64,000 nucleotides of DNA from Pseudomonas sp. 31-12 (lineage in GTDB: Bacteria; Pseudomonadota; Gammaproteobacteria; Pseudomonadales; Pseudomonadaceae): positions 5,704,001-5,768,000 of the forward strand of contig NZ_CP029482.1 in NCBI RefSeq assembly GCF_003151075.1. The letters run 5' to 3'. Below the pieces are notes generated by a model. It was not told where the DNA came from, did no database searches, and saw nothing but the letters and a program-made list of their open reading frames with translations. Of the stretch, positions 17,670 through 26,744 are shown piece by piece. Both the position numbers and the translations under genes were made by a program. The first letter of the stretch is position 1; the number at the start of each line of letters is the position of its first letter.

Positions 17670-19448
17670 TCAACCGAAGGTAAAGGCATAGGCCGACACA
17701 CCCGGATCGAGAAACTCGATGCTGAAGGTCCGGTCCGTCACGCCGCCGTTCTGGCGCACCAATTGATATAACCGTTGCTCGGTGACACTGCCGCTGCCAT
17801 CGGGTGCCACGTCGGTACCGTGGGCATCGCCGGGGGCTTTTCCGTCGATCAGCACTTTGAAGCGCACCGGTTTGCCGTCTGCTCCGGGGCCCAGTACGAG
17901 GTGCAAATCGCGAGCGTGGAAGCGGTAGACGATGCGGCTGGCGGGCGCAGTTGAGGTCGCGCGTTCAGAACCGACGTTCCATTGACCGTCCAGCCCCCAA
18001 TCGTTGAGTGCCAATTGCGGTGGGGTGGTGTACGCCGACGCTTTGTCCGGTACCAGACCGGTTGCCGGTACGAAGTGCTCCGCCCGCTGGTAGCCGACGT
18101 AGGTCTCCGGTGACTGAACTTCATTCATGTCCGGGGCTAGTTGAACCCCGGTGGCGTCGGCTTTGATCAGCCCATCGGCGACCTTTGTGGCGCCCGCTTC
18201 ACGCAGCAGTTGCTGGATGACCCGTTCCGATTCGGCGTAATCGCCTTCACCAAAGTGGTGATAACGAATGCGCCCCTGTGCGTCGGCAAAATAATGGGCT
18301 GGCCAGTATTCGTTGTTGAATGCACGCCAGATCTTGTAGTCGTTATCGATCGCCACCGGATAGGTGATGCCCAGGTCTTTCATGGCTTTGGTGACATTGC
18401 CCACATCACGCTCAAAGGCGAACTCAGGCGCATGCACACCGATCACCACCAGGCCCTGATCGCGGTACTTCTCGGCCCAGGCTTTGACATAAGGCAAGGT
18501 GCGCAGGCAATTGATGCAGGAGTAAGTCCAGAAATCCACCAGCACGACCTTGCCCTTCAACGCCTGTGCGGTCAGAGGGGATGAATTGAGCCACTGCACG
18601 GCACCGTCCAGCGGCGGGAGGTTACCCTCAATCGGCAATGCGCCCGGCGCTTTCGCCGCCATTTTCATCGCCCCGCCAGCGGCCATCATCGCTCCGCTGT
18701 TGCTCGGTGACTTACCGGCTAACCGACCCACCAAGGCCTGCTCGATGCCGCCGGTGGAAGCTGTCGAAATCCGCGCCAGAATCCCGGTGTCCAGCCCAAG
18801 GGCAATCGCCGCCACGCCGGCCAGCATCGCCGCGCCCAAACCTCGGCGCAGCCATTCACCCGCGCCGATCGAGCGCTTCATCGCCGCAAAGACTTTACCG
18901 CCCAGCAACAACGCCACGGCGAGGGAAGTGGCGGCACCCGCGGCGTAGGCCAGCAACAGCAACGTGGTGGCGATGCTTGCCCCTTGCAGCGCTGCGCCGG
19001 TCAGCAACAGGCCGAGAATCGGTCCGGCACACGGCGCCCAGAGCAGGCCCGTGGCGACGCCGATCAGGAACGAAGCGCCGGGACGCGGACGAGCATCGGC
19101 GCCCGCCGCTTCCGACAGTCGGCTGCCGGCCGCCACCAGTGGACGTGTCAGGCGCTCGGCCAATCGAGGCAGCAGCAGCGTCAGCCCGAACAGTGCCACG
19201 AACAGCAACGCGAGCCAGCGACCGTACTGATTGACTTGCACCACCCAACCGCCGCCCACCGCCGCCAACGAGGCGACGAGCGCGAAGGTCAGCGCCATCC
19301 CCGCCAACAGCGGCAAGCCACTTTTCATAAACGGCTGCCCGGTGCGAGCGAAGACAAAGGGCAATACCGGCAGAATGCACGGGCTGACAATCGTCAGCAC
19401 ACCACCGAGATAAGCGAGAACCAGAAGCCACATAGCATCGACCTGCAT
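17670..19448 (-). CDS. DipZ-type CcdA/thioredoxin fusion
   Basis: A 592-aa membrane thiol-electron carrier. N-terminal CcdA/DsbD-like membrane domain (about residues 5-225) carries the two reactive cysteines C24 (SPCILP) and C140 (APCAGP). A periplasmic thioredoxin-like domain (about 275-430) has C311-x-x-C314 in WTYSCINC. The last 150 residues are a beta-rich C-terminal domain typical of the DipZ/'cytochrome c biogenesis protein' family. It likely transfers electrons from cytoplasmic thioredoxin to periplasmic partners, and its position between msrB and msrA makes these the probable acceptors. The start may be residue 1 or the Met at residue 6. Confidence 0.88.
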   Translation of the reverse strand: MQVDAMWLLVLAYLGGVLTIVSPCILPVLPFVFARTGQPFMKSGLPLLAGMALTFALVASLAAVGGGWVVQVNQYGRWLALLFVALFGLTLLLPRLAERLTRPLVAAGSRLSEAAGADARPRPGASFLIGVATGLLWAPCAGPILGLLLTGAALQGASIATTLLLLAYAAGAATSLAVALLLGGKVFAAMKRSIGAGEWLRRGLGAAMLAGVAAIALGLDTGILARISTASTGGIEQALVGRLAGKSPSNSGAMMAAGGAMKMAAKAPGALPIEGNLPPLDGAVQWLNSSPLTAQALKGKVVLVDFWTYSCINCLRTLPYVKAWAEKYRDQGLVVIGVHAPEFAFERDVGNVTKAMKDLGITYPVAIDNDYKIWRAFNNEYWPAHYFADAQGRIRYHHFGEGDYAESERVIQQLLREAGATKVADGLIKADATGVQLAPDMNEVQSPETYVGYQRAEHFVPATGLVPDKASAYTTPPQLALNDWGLDGQWNVGSERATSTAPASRIVYRFHARDLHLVLGPGADGKPVRFKVLIDGKAPGDAHGTDVAPDGSGSVTEQRLYQLVRQNGGVTDRTFSIEFLDPGVSAYAFTFG

Positions 19449-19476
19449 TAAATGAGTGAAAGGAAGTGCCCATGGG

Positions 19477-19995
19477 TCACGCCGCCTGGGGCTCGAAGGT
19501 CATCGCCAGACCATTCATGCAGTAACGCAGGCCGGTGGGCTTGGGCCCATCGTCGAAGACATGGCCCAGATGCCCACCGCAACGCCGGCAATGGACTTCT
19601 TCGCGCAGCACGCCGAAGGATCGGTCCTGACGAGTCGCCACTGCCTTGTCCAGCGGCGCCCAGAAACTGGGCCAACCGGTGTGGCTATCAAACTTGGTGT
19701 CGGAAGAAAACAGCGGCAAGGCACAACCGGCACAGGCAAAAATCCCCTCGCGATGCTCGTTGTTCAACGGGCTGCTGTAGGCCCGCTCGGTGCCCTCTTC
19801 CCGCAGGATTTCGTACTGTTCGGCACTGAGCAGGGCGCGCCATTCGCTGTCGGTGTGAGTGACCTCGAACACCTCCGACGCACTGGCGTCGCTGATCAGC
19901 TCGGTACGGGCGGCAAATTTTGGCAACACACCGACCACCAGGGCTGCAGCGCCCAGCCCGCCGCTCGCTACAAGAAACTGTCGCCGTGAAAACAT
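19477..19995 (-). CDS. msrB: Exported peptide methionine sulfoxide reductase B
   Basis: MsrB reduces the R-epimer of methionine sulfoxide. In this 172-aa protein the zinc ligands are C88/C91 and C136/C139, and the catalytic cysteine is C159 in RYCMNG. It has an N-terminal twin-arginine-like signal (SRRQFLVASGG) followed by a hydrophobic stretch, so it is probably exported by Tat. Start chosen at 19995 where the signal begins. First gene of msrB-dipZ-msrA; divergent from a two-component system 152 bases away. Confidence 0.92.
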   Translation of the reverse strand: MFSRRQFLVASGGLGAAALVVGVLPKFAARTELISDASASEVFEVTHTDSEWRALLSAEQYEILREEGTERAYSSPLNNEHREGIFACAGCALPLFSSDTKFDSHTGWPSFWAPLDKAVATRQDRSFGVLREEVHCRRCGGHLGHVFDDGPKPTGLRYCMNGLAMTFEPQAA

Positions 19996-20147
19996 GGCCT
20001 TCTCCAAAATTCCAGATGCCTGATAGGGAGCACAGCCTAGGCTTGGGTTGATCGCCAAATCCTCACGGACAGTTAAACAATTCGTGATAACTCGACCCGA
20101 GGAAAACCCGCACAATGTGCCCATTGCGCTACAAAGGATTGAGCTTT

Positions 20148-20864
20148 ATGGAACAGACCAAACGTGTCCTGGTGGTCGAGGACGACCTGCACATCGCCGA
20201 CCTTATCTGCCTGCATCTGCGCGATGAGCAGTTCGAGGTGGTGCACTGCGCCGACGGTGGTGAAGGCATGCGACTGCTGCAGCAAGGAAGCTGGGACGCA
20301 TTGATCCTCGACCTGATGTTGCCCGGTGTCGACGGCCTGGAAATCTGCCGTCGGGCGCGGGCCATGGCCCGCTACACACCGATCATCATCACCAGCGCCC
20401 GATCCAGTGAAATGCACCGGATCCTGGGGCTGGAACTCGGTGCCGACGATTACCTGGCCAAGCCTTTCTCCATGCTTGAGCTGGTCGCCCGGGTCAAAGC
20501 CCTGCTGCGACGAGTCGACGCCATGGCCCGCAACCTGAAAATGGACGCTGGCAGCCTGATCACAAATGGCCTGTCCATCGACCCGATCACCCGCGACGTC
20601 TCTCTCGACGGTCGTCGCCTGGACCTGACTCCACGCGAGTTCGACCTGCTGTATTTCTTCGTCCGTCAGCCTGGCAAGGTGTTCTCGCGGATGGACCTGC
20701 TGAACGCGGTCTGGGGCTACAGCCACGAAGGCTACGAACACACGGTCAACACCCATATCAACCGCCTGCGGGCCAAGATCGAAGCCGATCCGGCACAACC
20801 CGCGCGCATCCTGACGGTGTGGGGTCGCGGCTATAAATTCGCGGCCAGGGAGGAGCAGCCATGA
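20148..20864 (+). CDS. OmpR-family response regulator
   Basis: A 238-aa regulator: receiver with EDD (11-13), phospho-acceptor D55 (LDLMLPGVDG) and YLAKPFS lysine loop, then a winged-helix DNA-binding domain ending GRGYKFA. ATG at 20148 chosen; upstream residues do not fit the family. It is divergent from msrB and overlaps the kinase gene by four bases. It is a good candidate regulator of the msrB-dipZ-msrA operon. Confidence 0.92.
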   Translation: MEQTKRVLVVEDDLHIADLICLHLRDEQFEVVHCADGGEGMRLLQQGSWDALILDLMLPGVDGLEICRRARAMARYTPIIITSARSSEMHRILGLELGADDYLAKPFSMLELVARVKALLRRVDAMARNLKMDAGSLITNGLSIDPITRDVSLDGRRLDLTPREFDLLYFFVRQPGKVFSRMDLLNAVWGYSHEGYEHTVNTHINRLRAKIEADPAQPARILTVWGRGYKFAAREEQP

Positions 20865-22378
20865 GGCTGACCCTGACACAGCGCCTGTCCCTGGTGTTCG
20901 CCGTCCTGTTACTGGTGTGCTGTAGCACCTCGGCCTGGATGCAAGTGCGCTCCAACAAGATGCACGAACTGGAAGTGGTTCAAGGGCTGTCGCGCGATCT
21001 CGCCCAACACATCGCTCGCGACACCGTGCTGATGGACACCAATGGCCTGATGCCGAACGCCGTGCGCGAACTGTTCAGCAAACTCATGCTGGTCAATCCC
21101 AGTGTCGAGGTCTACCTGCTCAACACCGAGGGACATGTCGTCGGCAGCGCTGCCCCCGAAGGCCGGATGCGCCGGGACCGGGTCGATCTGGCACCGATCC
21201 AGCGGTTGCTAAAAGGCGATGCGCTGCCGATTCTCGGCGACGATCCGCGCAGCGTCGACGGACGCAAAGTGTTCAGCGCCGCGCCGTTGCAGGTCAACGG
21301 CAAACAGGAGGGTTACCTCTATGTGGTGTTGCTCAGCGAAGAACACGACCGCTTCGCCGAACGCGGCGCCACCAGCGCCGCGCTCGATACCGCGCTGCTG
21401 TCCATCGGTCTGGTGGCGTTGTTGTGCCTGATCGCTGGCCTCGCGGCATTTGCCCTGATCACCCGACCGCTGCGTCGGTTGACCGAACGAGTCAGCCAGT
21501 TCGACATCGACGGCGTCCCCTCCTCCCCGCCCGTCACGGACCCGGTAGAAAAAACGTCCAGTCATGATGAGATTGCCGTACTCGACGCCGCCTTCCGCCA
21601 GATGCAAACCCGCCTCAGCGAACAGTGGCGCTCGCTGACTCGCCAGGATCAGGAGCGCCGCGAACTGGTGGCAAACATTTCCCACGACCTGCGCACACCG
21701 CTGGCCTCGCTGCACGGGTATCTGGAAACCCTGTCGCTCAAAGACGCCACGCTGTCCCCCGTCGACCGCCGTCGCTACCTGGGCATCGCCCTGGATCAAA
21801 GCCGCAAGGTGGGTGGCCTGGCGCAATCGCTGCTGGAACTGGTTCGGCTGGAACACGGTTTCGTGCAACCGGTGCTGGAGCGTTTCTCCCTGACCGACCT
21901 GGTGCAGGACATCTTCCAGAAATTCGAACTCACCGCCGAATCACGGCAGATCGAACTCAAGGCCACCTTCGCGCCCAACGTTTCGGCCGCCTGCGCTGAC
22001 TTGGGGCTGATCGAGCGCGTATTGACCAACCTGTTCGACAATGCCCTGCGCGACACACCTCAGGGAGGCGAAATCGAACTGAGCCTGCGCCCTCAGGGGC
22101 CCTTTATCGAAGTCACCGTCAGCGACACCGGCCCCGGCATCGCACCCGAATTGCGCGAAGGTTTGTTCCTGCGTCCGTTCAACATTGGCGGTGCCCGGCG
22201 CGATGGCGGGCTGGGGCTGCGAATCGTGCATCGGATCCTGCAATTGCACGGTCGCGAGATCCAGTTGATCGACGTTCCGGGTCGTGGCGCGACCTTCCGT
22301 TTTTCCTTGCCGGTGGATGAGCAAACGGCGGAAAAGTGGGCCGTACGGTCCATGAACCTGAATTCGATGGGGAAATAG
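20861..22378 (+). CDS. Sensor histidine kinase
   Basis: A 505-aa inner-membrane kinase. TM1 about residues 9-26, a periplasmic sensor of about 145 residues, TM2 about 177-200, HAMP, DHp with H275 in ANISHDLRTPLASL, and HATPase with NLFDNALRDT, DTGPGIA and GGLGLRIV boxes. No cysteine or methionine-rich sensor motif stands out in the periplasmic part. Start overlaps the regulator stop (ATGA). Signal unknown; envelope oxidative damage is a reasonable inference from the divergent Msr operon. Confidence 0.9.
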   Translation: MRLTLTQRLSLVFAVLLLVCCSTSAWMQVRSNKMHELEVVQGLSRDLAQHIARDTVLMDTNGLMPNAVRELFSKLMLVNPSVEVYLLNTEGHVVGSAAPEGRMRRDRVDLAPIQRLLKGDALPILGDDPRSVDGRKVFSAAPLQVNGKQEGYLYVVLLSEEHDRFAERGATSAALDTALLSIGLVALLCLIAGLAAFALITRPLRRLTERVSQFDIDGVPSSPPVTDPVEKTSSHDEIAVLDAAFRQMQTRLSEQWRSLTRQDQERRELVANISHDLRTPLASLHGYLETLSLKDATLSPVDRRRYLGIALDQSRKVGGLAQSLLELVRLEHGFVQPVLERFSLTDLVQDIFQKFELTAESRQIELKATFAPNVSAACADLGLIERVLTNLFDNALRDTPQGGEIELSLRPQGPFIEVTVSDTGPGIAPELREGLFLRPFNIGGARRDGGLGLRIVHRILQLHGREIQLIDVPGRGATFRFSLPVDEQTAEKWAVRSMNLNSMGK

Positions 22379-22431
22379 CCAGATTTCAGCGGTCACAGTT
22401 TTGAACCTGATGCTGAGGCGAAAAAACGCTG

Positions 22432-23175
22432 ATGACTGACACCACGCTCCTGTATATCGGCTGCGCCGGATGGAGCCTGCCCCGCGAACAATGGGAGGCA
22501 TTTCCTGCCGCAGGCACACACTTGCAACGGTACGCGGCGCAGTTGACGTGTGTGGAGATCAACAGCTCGTTTTATCGGCCTCACCGCCCGGCGACCTATG
22601 CACGATGGGCCGAGAGTGTGCCGGAGGGTTTCAGGTTTTCAGTCAAAATCCCCAAGCAGATCACTCACGAAGCTCGCTTGCTGGATTGTGAAAAGTTGAT
22701 CAATGACTTTGTCGAGCAATGCTCCCATCTGGGTCAGAAGCTTGGTTGCCTGCTAATCCAGATCCCGCCCTCCCTGTCCTTCGAAATCAAAACCGCCGAA
22801 ACCTTCTTCACCACATTTCGTTCGCGTTACTGCGGCTTCGCAGTATTTGAACCGAGGCATGTCAGCTGGCAAACACCTGAGGCGCAAGCGCTACTGATTG
22901 AGCATCGAATCGGCCAAGTGGCAGCCGATCCTTCGCCGCTGCCCGAAGGTGATGTGCCCGGAGCCTGGCCGGGCATCCGCTACTACCGATTGCACGGATC
23001 ACCGCGAATCTACTACTCAAACTACGAGATGCCATGGCTTGAATACCTGGCCCACAAGCTACAACCCCAAGCCGACGGCGTCCCCACCTGGTGCATCTTC
23101 GACAATACCGCCAGTGGCGCGGCGACGGCCAATGCGCTGGAGCTTCAGCGAATGACGCCTCCCCGCCAAAAATGA
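22432..23175 (+). CDS. DUF72 (YecE-like) protein
   Basis: A 247-aa protein of the DUF72 TIM-barrel family. Motifs visible: IGCAGWSLP at the start, VEINSSFYRPHRPATYARWA, FRFSVKIPKQITHEARL, VFEPRHVSW, YYRLHGSPRIYY, and the C-terminal FDNTASGAATANALEL. The family is widespread but its activity is not established. It stands 53 bases after the kinase gene on the same strand and may be read through from it. Confidence 0.85.
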   Translation: MTDTTLLYIGCAGWSLPREQWEAFPAAGTHLQRYAAQLTCVEINSSFYRPHRPATYARWAESVPEGFRFSVKIPKQITHEARLLDCEKLINDFVEQCSHLGQKLGCLLIQIPPSLSFEIKTAETFFTTFRSRYCGFAVFEPRHVSWQTPEAQALLIEHRIGQVAADPSPLPEGDVPGAWPGIRYYRLHGSPRIYYSNYEMPWLEYLAHKLQPQADGVPTWCIFDNTASGAATANALELQRMTPPRQK

Positions 23176-23291
23176 TGACCAACCGCCTGTTCATCCGTGA
23201 CAACTCAGGTCAGGTCCAATAGATTAGGCGGCCTGAAAAGGCCCCGTGCTTTCTCGCCTAAACCCAAGCTAAAAGAAGTAGTGAAATTTCA

Positions 23292-23996
23292 ATGTCCGAT
23301 TCCAATACCGCTGAATCCGTAGTCACCTTGTCGTCCAAAGCGGAATACGAAAACTCCATCAATCTTTCACAGCATGTGCCACAGGCCAAGACCATCAGCG
23401 AGATGGTCCTGGACGCTTTTCAATCGACCCGGGAAAGCGACCAGATCCGCGAGCTGCGCGCCGCGATTCGCCAGGCTCACGACAGCTTCGACGACGATAA
23501 AGCCTATGAACTGATGGGCGAACTCAAACAACTGAAAGACGCCGAAGCGTCCGACATTGCCGCGCTGGAAGACCTGAGCAGCAAGTTTCCGATCAGCCGT
23601 ATTCTGTCCAGTTTCAAGGAAGACCCGGCGTTTCAGGAAATCGTCTATGGCCTGGCCTTGAAGGTGCTGAACCAGACGCATCAGGCCATCAGCAACCCAA
23701 GCACCGGCAAGAGCAAAGTGGCTCGCGCCAAGAAAGACCTCGAAGTGTTTACCATCAGCAAGGATGGCGCGAGCGTCACGCTGCCGCTACGCACGCCTCG
23801 TGCGAGCCTGAACGTAGATCGCAAAGCGCTGGAGTTCCTCGGTTTCACTTTCGTCGGCGAAGGCGAGGATGCGCAGATTGAAAGCGAAACGTTCCTGGAC
23901 AACACCGGGGCCGAACAAGCGGTCAACCGCAAAAACATCATCACCGCACTTCAGCAGCAAACCGCGTTCGACGGCTACAGCATCGCCGCGCAGTAA
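23292..23996 (+). CDS. Conserved-looking hypothetical protein
   Basis: A 234-aa soluble protein that I do not recognise. Residues about 1-45 are polar; about 45-110 look like a helical, heptad-rich segment (IRELRAAIRQAHDSFDDD, AYELMGELKQLKDAE); the C-terminal half has beta character with a basic patch STGKSKVARAKKDLE. No signal peptide, TM or cysteine. Codon use and GC match the neighbours. It is probably monocistronic and has a 116-base upstream gap. Confidence 0.7.
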   Translation: MSDSNTAESVVTLSSKAEYENSINLSQHVPQAKTISEMVLDAFQSTRESDQIRELRAAIRQAHDSFDDDKAYELMGELKQLKDAEASDIAALEDLSSKFPISRILSSFKEDPAFQEIVYGLALKVLNQTHQAISNPSTGKSKVARAKKDLEVFTISKDGASVTLPLRTPRASLNVDRKALEFLGFTFVGEGEDAQIESETFLDNTGAEQAVNRKNIITALQQQTAFDGYSIAAQ

Positions 23997-24032
23997 CACG
24001 ATCGACCTGAAAGCTTTCAGTCAGTAAGCAAC

Positions 24033-24148
24033 CTGTGGCGAGGGAGCTTGCTCCCGCTGGGCTGCGTAGCGGCCCCAAAAAAATGTGGCAACAATGCCGA
24101 TTCTTGTGAGTGCTACGCACTCAAGCGGGAGCAAGCTCCCTCGCCACA
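24033..24148. repeat. REP doublet, 'GGGAGCTTGCTCCC' subtype
   Basis: Inverted pair of REP units: TGTGGCGAGGGAGCTTGCTC near 24034 and the inverse ending GAGCAAGCTCCCTCGCCACA at 24148. This subtype differs in its core from the GCGAGC doublets elsewhere in the window and recurs at 36980..37113. Confidence 0.9.
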
Positions 24149-24170
24149 AAAGCAGATATGCCCAAAAGAC

Positions 24171-24665
24171 TTACCGCTCGGACGGATACAAGGCCGCGAT
24201 CATATCCACTTCTATCGGCGCGTTTTTCGGCAACTGGTAAACACCGACGGTCGTTCGTGTGTGCTTCCCGGCTTCACCCAACACATGCGTAAAGACGTCG
24301 GACGCGCCGTTGGCCACCTCGCTGAGGTCCACAAAGTCGAACGTGGATTTCACGTAGACGGTGATGCGCAGCAGTGCCTTGACGTTATCCAGTGAACCGA
24401 TGGCCTCACGGATCAGTGCAAGCCCACGGATCGCGCTGATACCCGCGGCCTCTTGGGCATCGGCCAGGTTGAGTTCCAGCCCCACTCGGCCGGGGTACTG
24501 GATTTTGCCGTTCATTCGCGGCACCAGCCCGCTGACATACAGTTCGTCATCGTGCCGGATCAGCGGCGCGTAATGCCCGCCAGCAGAGTTCTCGTCGTAG
24601 ATATCAAAGCCGAGTTCTTTCGCCATCGCGAGGAAGCGCTCGTCGCGACTCATTTGATTACTCAT
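24171..24665 (-). CDS. RidA/YjgF-family protein
   Basis: A 164-aa member of the RidA superfamily, longer than canonical RidA (about 130 aa) at both ends. The conserved Arg and Glu are R137 (KHTRTTVGV) and E152 (APIEVDMIAAL), the residues needed for imine/enamine deaminase activity in RidA. The N-terminal block RDERFLAMAKELGFD is typical of the PF14588-like subgroup. Start at ATG 24665. It is divergent from a MocR-type regulator, 121 bases away, and may be its target. Confidence 0.85.
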   Translation of the reverse strand: MSNQMSRDERFLAMAKELGFDIYDENSAGGHYAPLIRHDDELYVSGLVPRMNGKIQYPGRVGLELNLADAQEAAGISAIRGLALIREAIGSLDNVKALLRITVYVKSTFDFVDLSEVANGASDVFTHVLGEAGKHTRTTVGVYQLPKNAPIEVDMIAALYPSER

Positions 24666-24786
24666 TAACCGAACCCTCTTAATCAATCATGCATACGCGC
24701 AGGTGATGGTAGAGAGAGATGCGTGTCTTGATCAGGGCAACTTCGTATAAGATCCAACAAACTTTACTGCCAGGGAGACCAGTAAA

Positions 24787-26190
24787 ATGCAGCGCGCCGT
24801 CATCGCCGCCATCGAGTTCCAGCCAGGAGTGCCGCTGGTGCAGCAGATCGTCGATCAGTTGTCTGCGGCCATCAGCCAGGGAGGCCTGCCTAACGGGGCC
24901 AAGTTGCCGCCGATTCGCGAACTCTCCGAGTTGATGAACGTGGGTAAATCCACTGTGGTCGACGCCCTCGACCGCTTGCGGGCCAAGGGGCTGGTGGTCT
25001 CACGCCAAGGTTCGGGGCATTACATCCATCGCCCGAGCCCCTCTCCCCAACACGCAGCTGCCCCAAATCTACAACCCCAAGACACGCTCAGCCGGGTCCG
25101 CCGCGCAATGCTGCTGGACAACGGTGCGCTGCGTCCCGGCTGCGGATTTCTGCCGGCCTCGTGGCTGCCCGCCGACGAATTGCTCAAAGCCGTGCGCAGC
25201 ACCCTTCGCGCGACCGCGCTGCGCATGGGCGAATACGGCGAGGTCGGTGGTTACCTCCCGCTGCGCGAGGCGTTGCGGGTCAAGCTGTCGACCGTCGGCA
25301 TCGAGGTGCCAGTGGCGCAGATCATCACCACCGCCAACACCGTACAGGCCATCGACCTGCTGATGCGCCTGTTGATAAAACCCGGCGACACCGTGCTGCT
25401 CGACGATCCGTGTTACTTCAACATGCACACCAACCTGGCGTTGCACGGCGCCAAGGTCATCACCATCGCCCGCGATTGCGACGGCCTGGATCTGGAAGCC
25501 TTCGAGCAATTGCTGATCGCCCATCGCCCCGTGCTGTACATGACCAACAGCACGCTGCACAACCCGACCGGGCACTCGTTCTCCGCCGCACAGGTGTATC
25601 GCTTGCTGGAGCTGAGCCACCGTTACGGCGTCCACATCCTCGAAGATGACTTGTATGGCGACATCCAGCAAAGACGCACCCCGCGCCTGGCCGCGAGCGG
25701 TCTGGACAATGTCAGTTACGTCTCCGGTTTCTCCAAGACCCTGACCGCCAACAGCCGGGTCAGCTATACCGCGCTATCGCCACAATTGGCCGCACGACTG
25801 ATCACTTTGAAGATAGCCTGCGGCGGCGTGACCTCGGAACTGGCGGAGCAGATCACCTGCACCATGCTCAGTAACGGCAGCTACGCCAAACACACCCGGC
25901 GCACGGTTGATCGCCTGTATGAATCGAGCAGTCGCGTGACGAAATGGCTGACAGAGGCTGGATGCTCGGTGTCATCGATACCGGGTGAAGGGCTGTTCAT
26001 CTGGACACGACTGCCCGAAGGACTGCATGCCGAAACGCTGGCCAGCAAAGGCCTTGAAAACCATCTGGTGCTGGCGCCTGGCACTCTGTTGAGCAAAGCC
26101 GCTGATGCCAGCAGCTTCCTGCGTTTCAACGTGGCGCACAGCGATAGCCCGCAGGTGCGCGAGCGGTTCTTCCGGCTGCTTGATCGCTGA
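24787..26190 (+). CDS. MocR-type GntR/aminotransferase-like regulator
   Basis: A 467-aa chimeric regulator. N-terminal GntR winged HTH (about residues 10-80: PLVQQIVDQLSAAISQGGL, LPPIRELSELMNVGKSTVVD), then a fold-type I aminotransferase-like domain with the PLP-binding lysine K317 in SGFSKTLTANSR. Such proteins are usually PLP- or aminoacyl-PLP-responsive activators of adjacent genes. The neighbouring divergent RidA-family gene is the likely target. Confidence 0.9.
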   Translation: MQRAVIAAIEFQPGVPLVQQIVDQLSAAISQGGLPNGAKLPPIRELSELMNVGKSTVVDALDRLRAKGLVVSRQGSGHYIHRPSPSPQHAAAPNLQPQDTLSRVRRAMLLDNGALRPGCGFLPASWLPADELLKAVRSTLRATALRMGEYGEVGGYLPLREALRVKLSTVGIEVPVAQIITTANTVQAIDLLMRLLIKPGDTVLLDDPCYFNMHTNLALHGAKVITIARDCDGLDLEAFEQLLIAHRPVLYMTNSTLHNPTGHSFSAAQVYRLLELSHRYGVHILEDDLYGDIQQRRTPRLAASGLDNVSYVSGFSKTLTANSRVSYTALSPQLAARLITLKIACGGVTSELAEQITCTMLSNGSYAKHTRRTVDRLYESSSRVTKWLTEAGCSVSSIPGEGLFIWTRLPEGLHAETLASKGLENHLVLAPGTLLSKAADASSFLRFNVAHSDSPQVRERFFRLLDR

Positions 26191-26220
26191 GTTTTTCTGA
26201 TGCCATTTTGCTGTTCCAAC

Positions 26221-26256
26221 AAAAAGCCCCGCTCTTCTCTCAAAGGCAGGGCTTTC
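26221..26256. terminator. Terminator after the MocR gene, first of a duplicated pair
   Basis: Inverted repeat AAAGCCC...GGGCTTT around the loop TCTTCTCTC. It shares the string AAAAAGCCCCGCTCTTCTC with the terminator at 27570..27607, including the loop, which argues that one was copied from the other. Confidence 0.8.
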
Positions 26257-26291
26257 AATCGACTGTCGGATTTTTGTTACACAACGCAGGC

Positions 26292-26744
26292 TCAGGACAA
26301 TACTGCGCGCTGCTCTGCCTCGTAATGTCGAGTCTGAAAAGGCATGAGGGTTTGAGCCTTTAGGCCTAGACCTTCACTCAACCCCCAGGAGGCTGCCAGT
26401 TCATCACGGCGTCGGCGAAGCGGCGCGGCTGTTTCCGGCTTCAAGTCTTGCTTGATAGTCGAGTAGGCAAAAAGCTCAAGGGCATTGAAGGTTTCCAACA
26501 CGCGGCTATCAGACACGCATGAAAAACGTGTAAAGCGTTCGAGCAGGTAGCCTGCGCGACGAACCTCGACCTCATCCGAATGGCCACTCAAAAAAGCCGA
26601 GACTTCATTTGCGAGGTTCGAGCTTGAGTACCAGACAGCTTTTGCAGCGCTCACAAGCGCAGCATCATCTGCCTGATTCAAAGGGCTTTTGACCAGGGTG
26701 TCCAAAGCGGATGAGAGGACGTGGCCACTAAGGGGCTTCGCCAT
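26292..26744 (-). CDS. Hypothetical partner of the nucleotidyltransferase
   Basis: A 150-aa, mostly helical, soluble protein with no recognised family. Features: helical N-terminus with LSSALDTLVKSPLNQADDAA, a middle repeat-like helix EVRRAGYLLERFTRF, and a basic LRRRRDELAASWGL. No RX4-6H HEPN motif. Its ATG lies 17 bases inside the end of the nucleotidyltransferase gene, so the two are coupled. Visual base composition is lower in GC than the flanking genes. It may be the toxin or antitoxin of a two-gene system or a non-toxic partner. Confidence 0.7.
   Translation of the reverse strand: MAKPLSGHVLSSALDTLVKSPLNQADDAALVSAAKAVWYSSSNLANEVSAFLSGHSDEVEVRRAGYLLERFTRFSCVSDSRVLETFNALELFAYSTIKQDLKPETAAPLRRRRDELAASWGLSEGLGLKAQTLMPFQTRHYEAEQRAVLS

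Noticed and set aside
26292..26744. HEPN toxin in an MNT-HEPN pair
   Set aside because: No RX4-6H motif could be found in the 150-aa protein, so the HEPN label is not supported.
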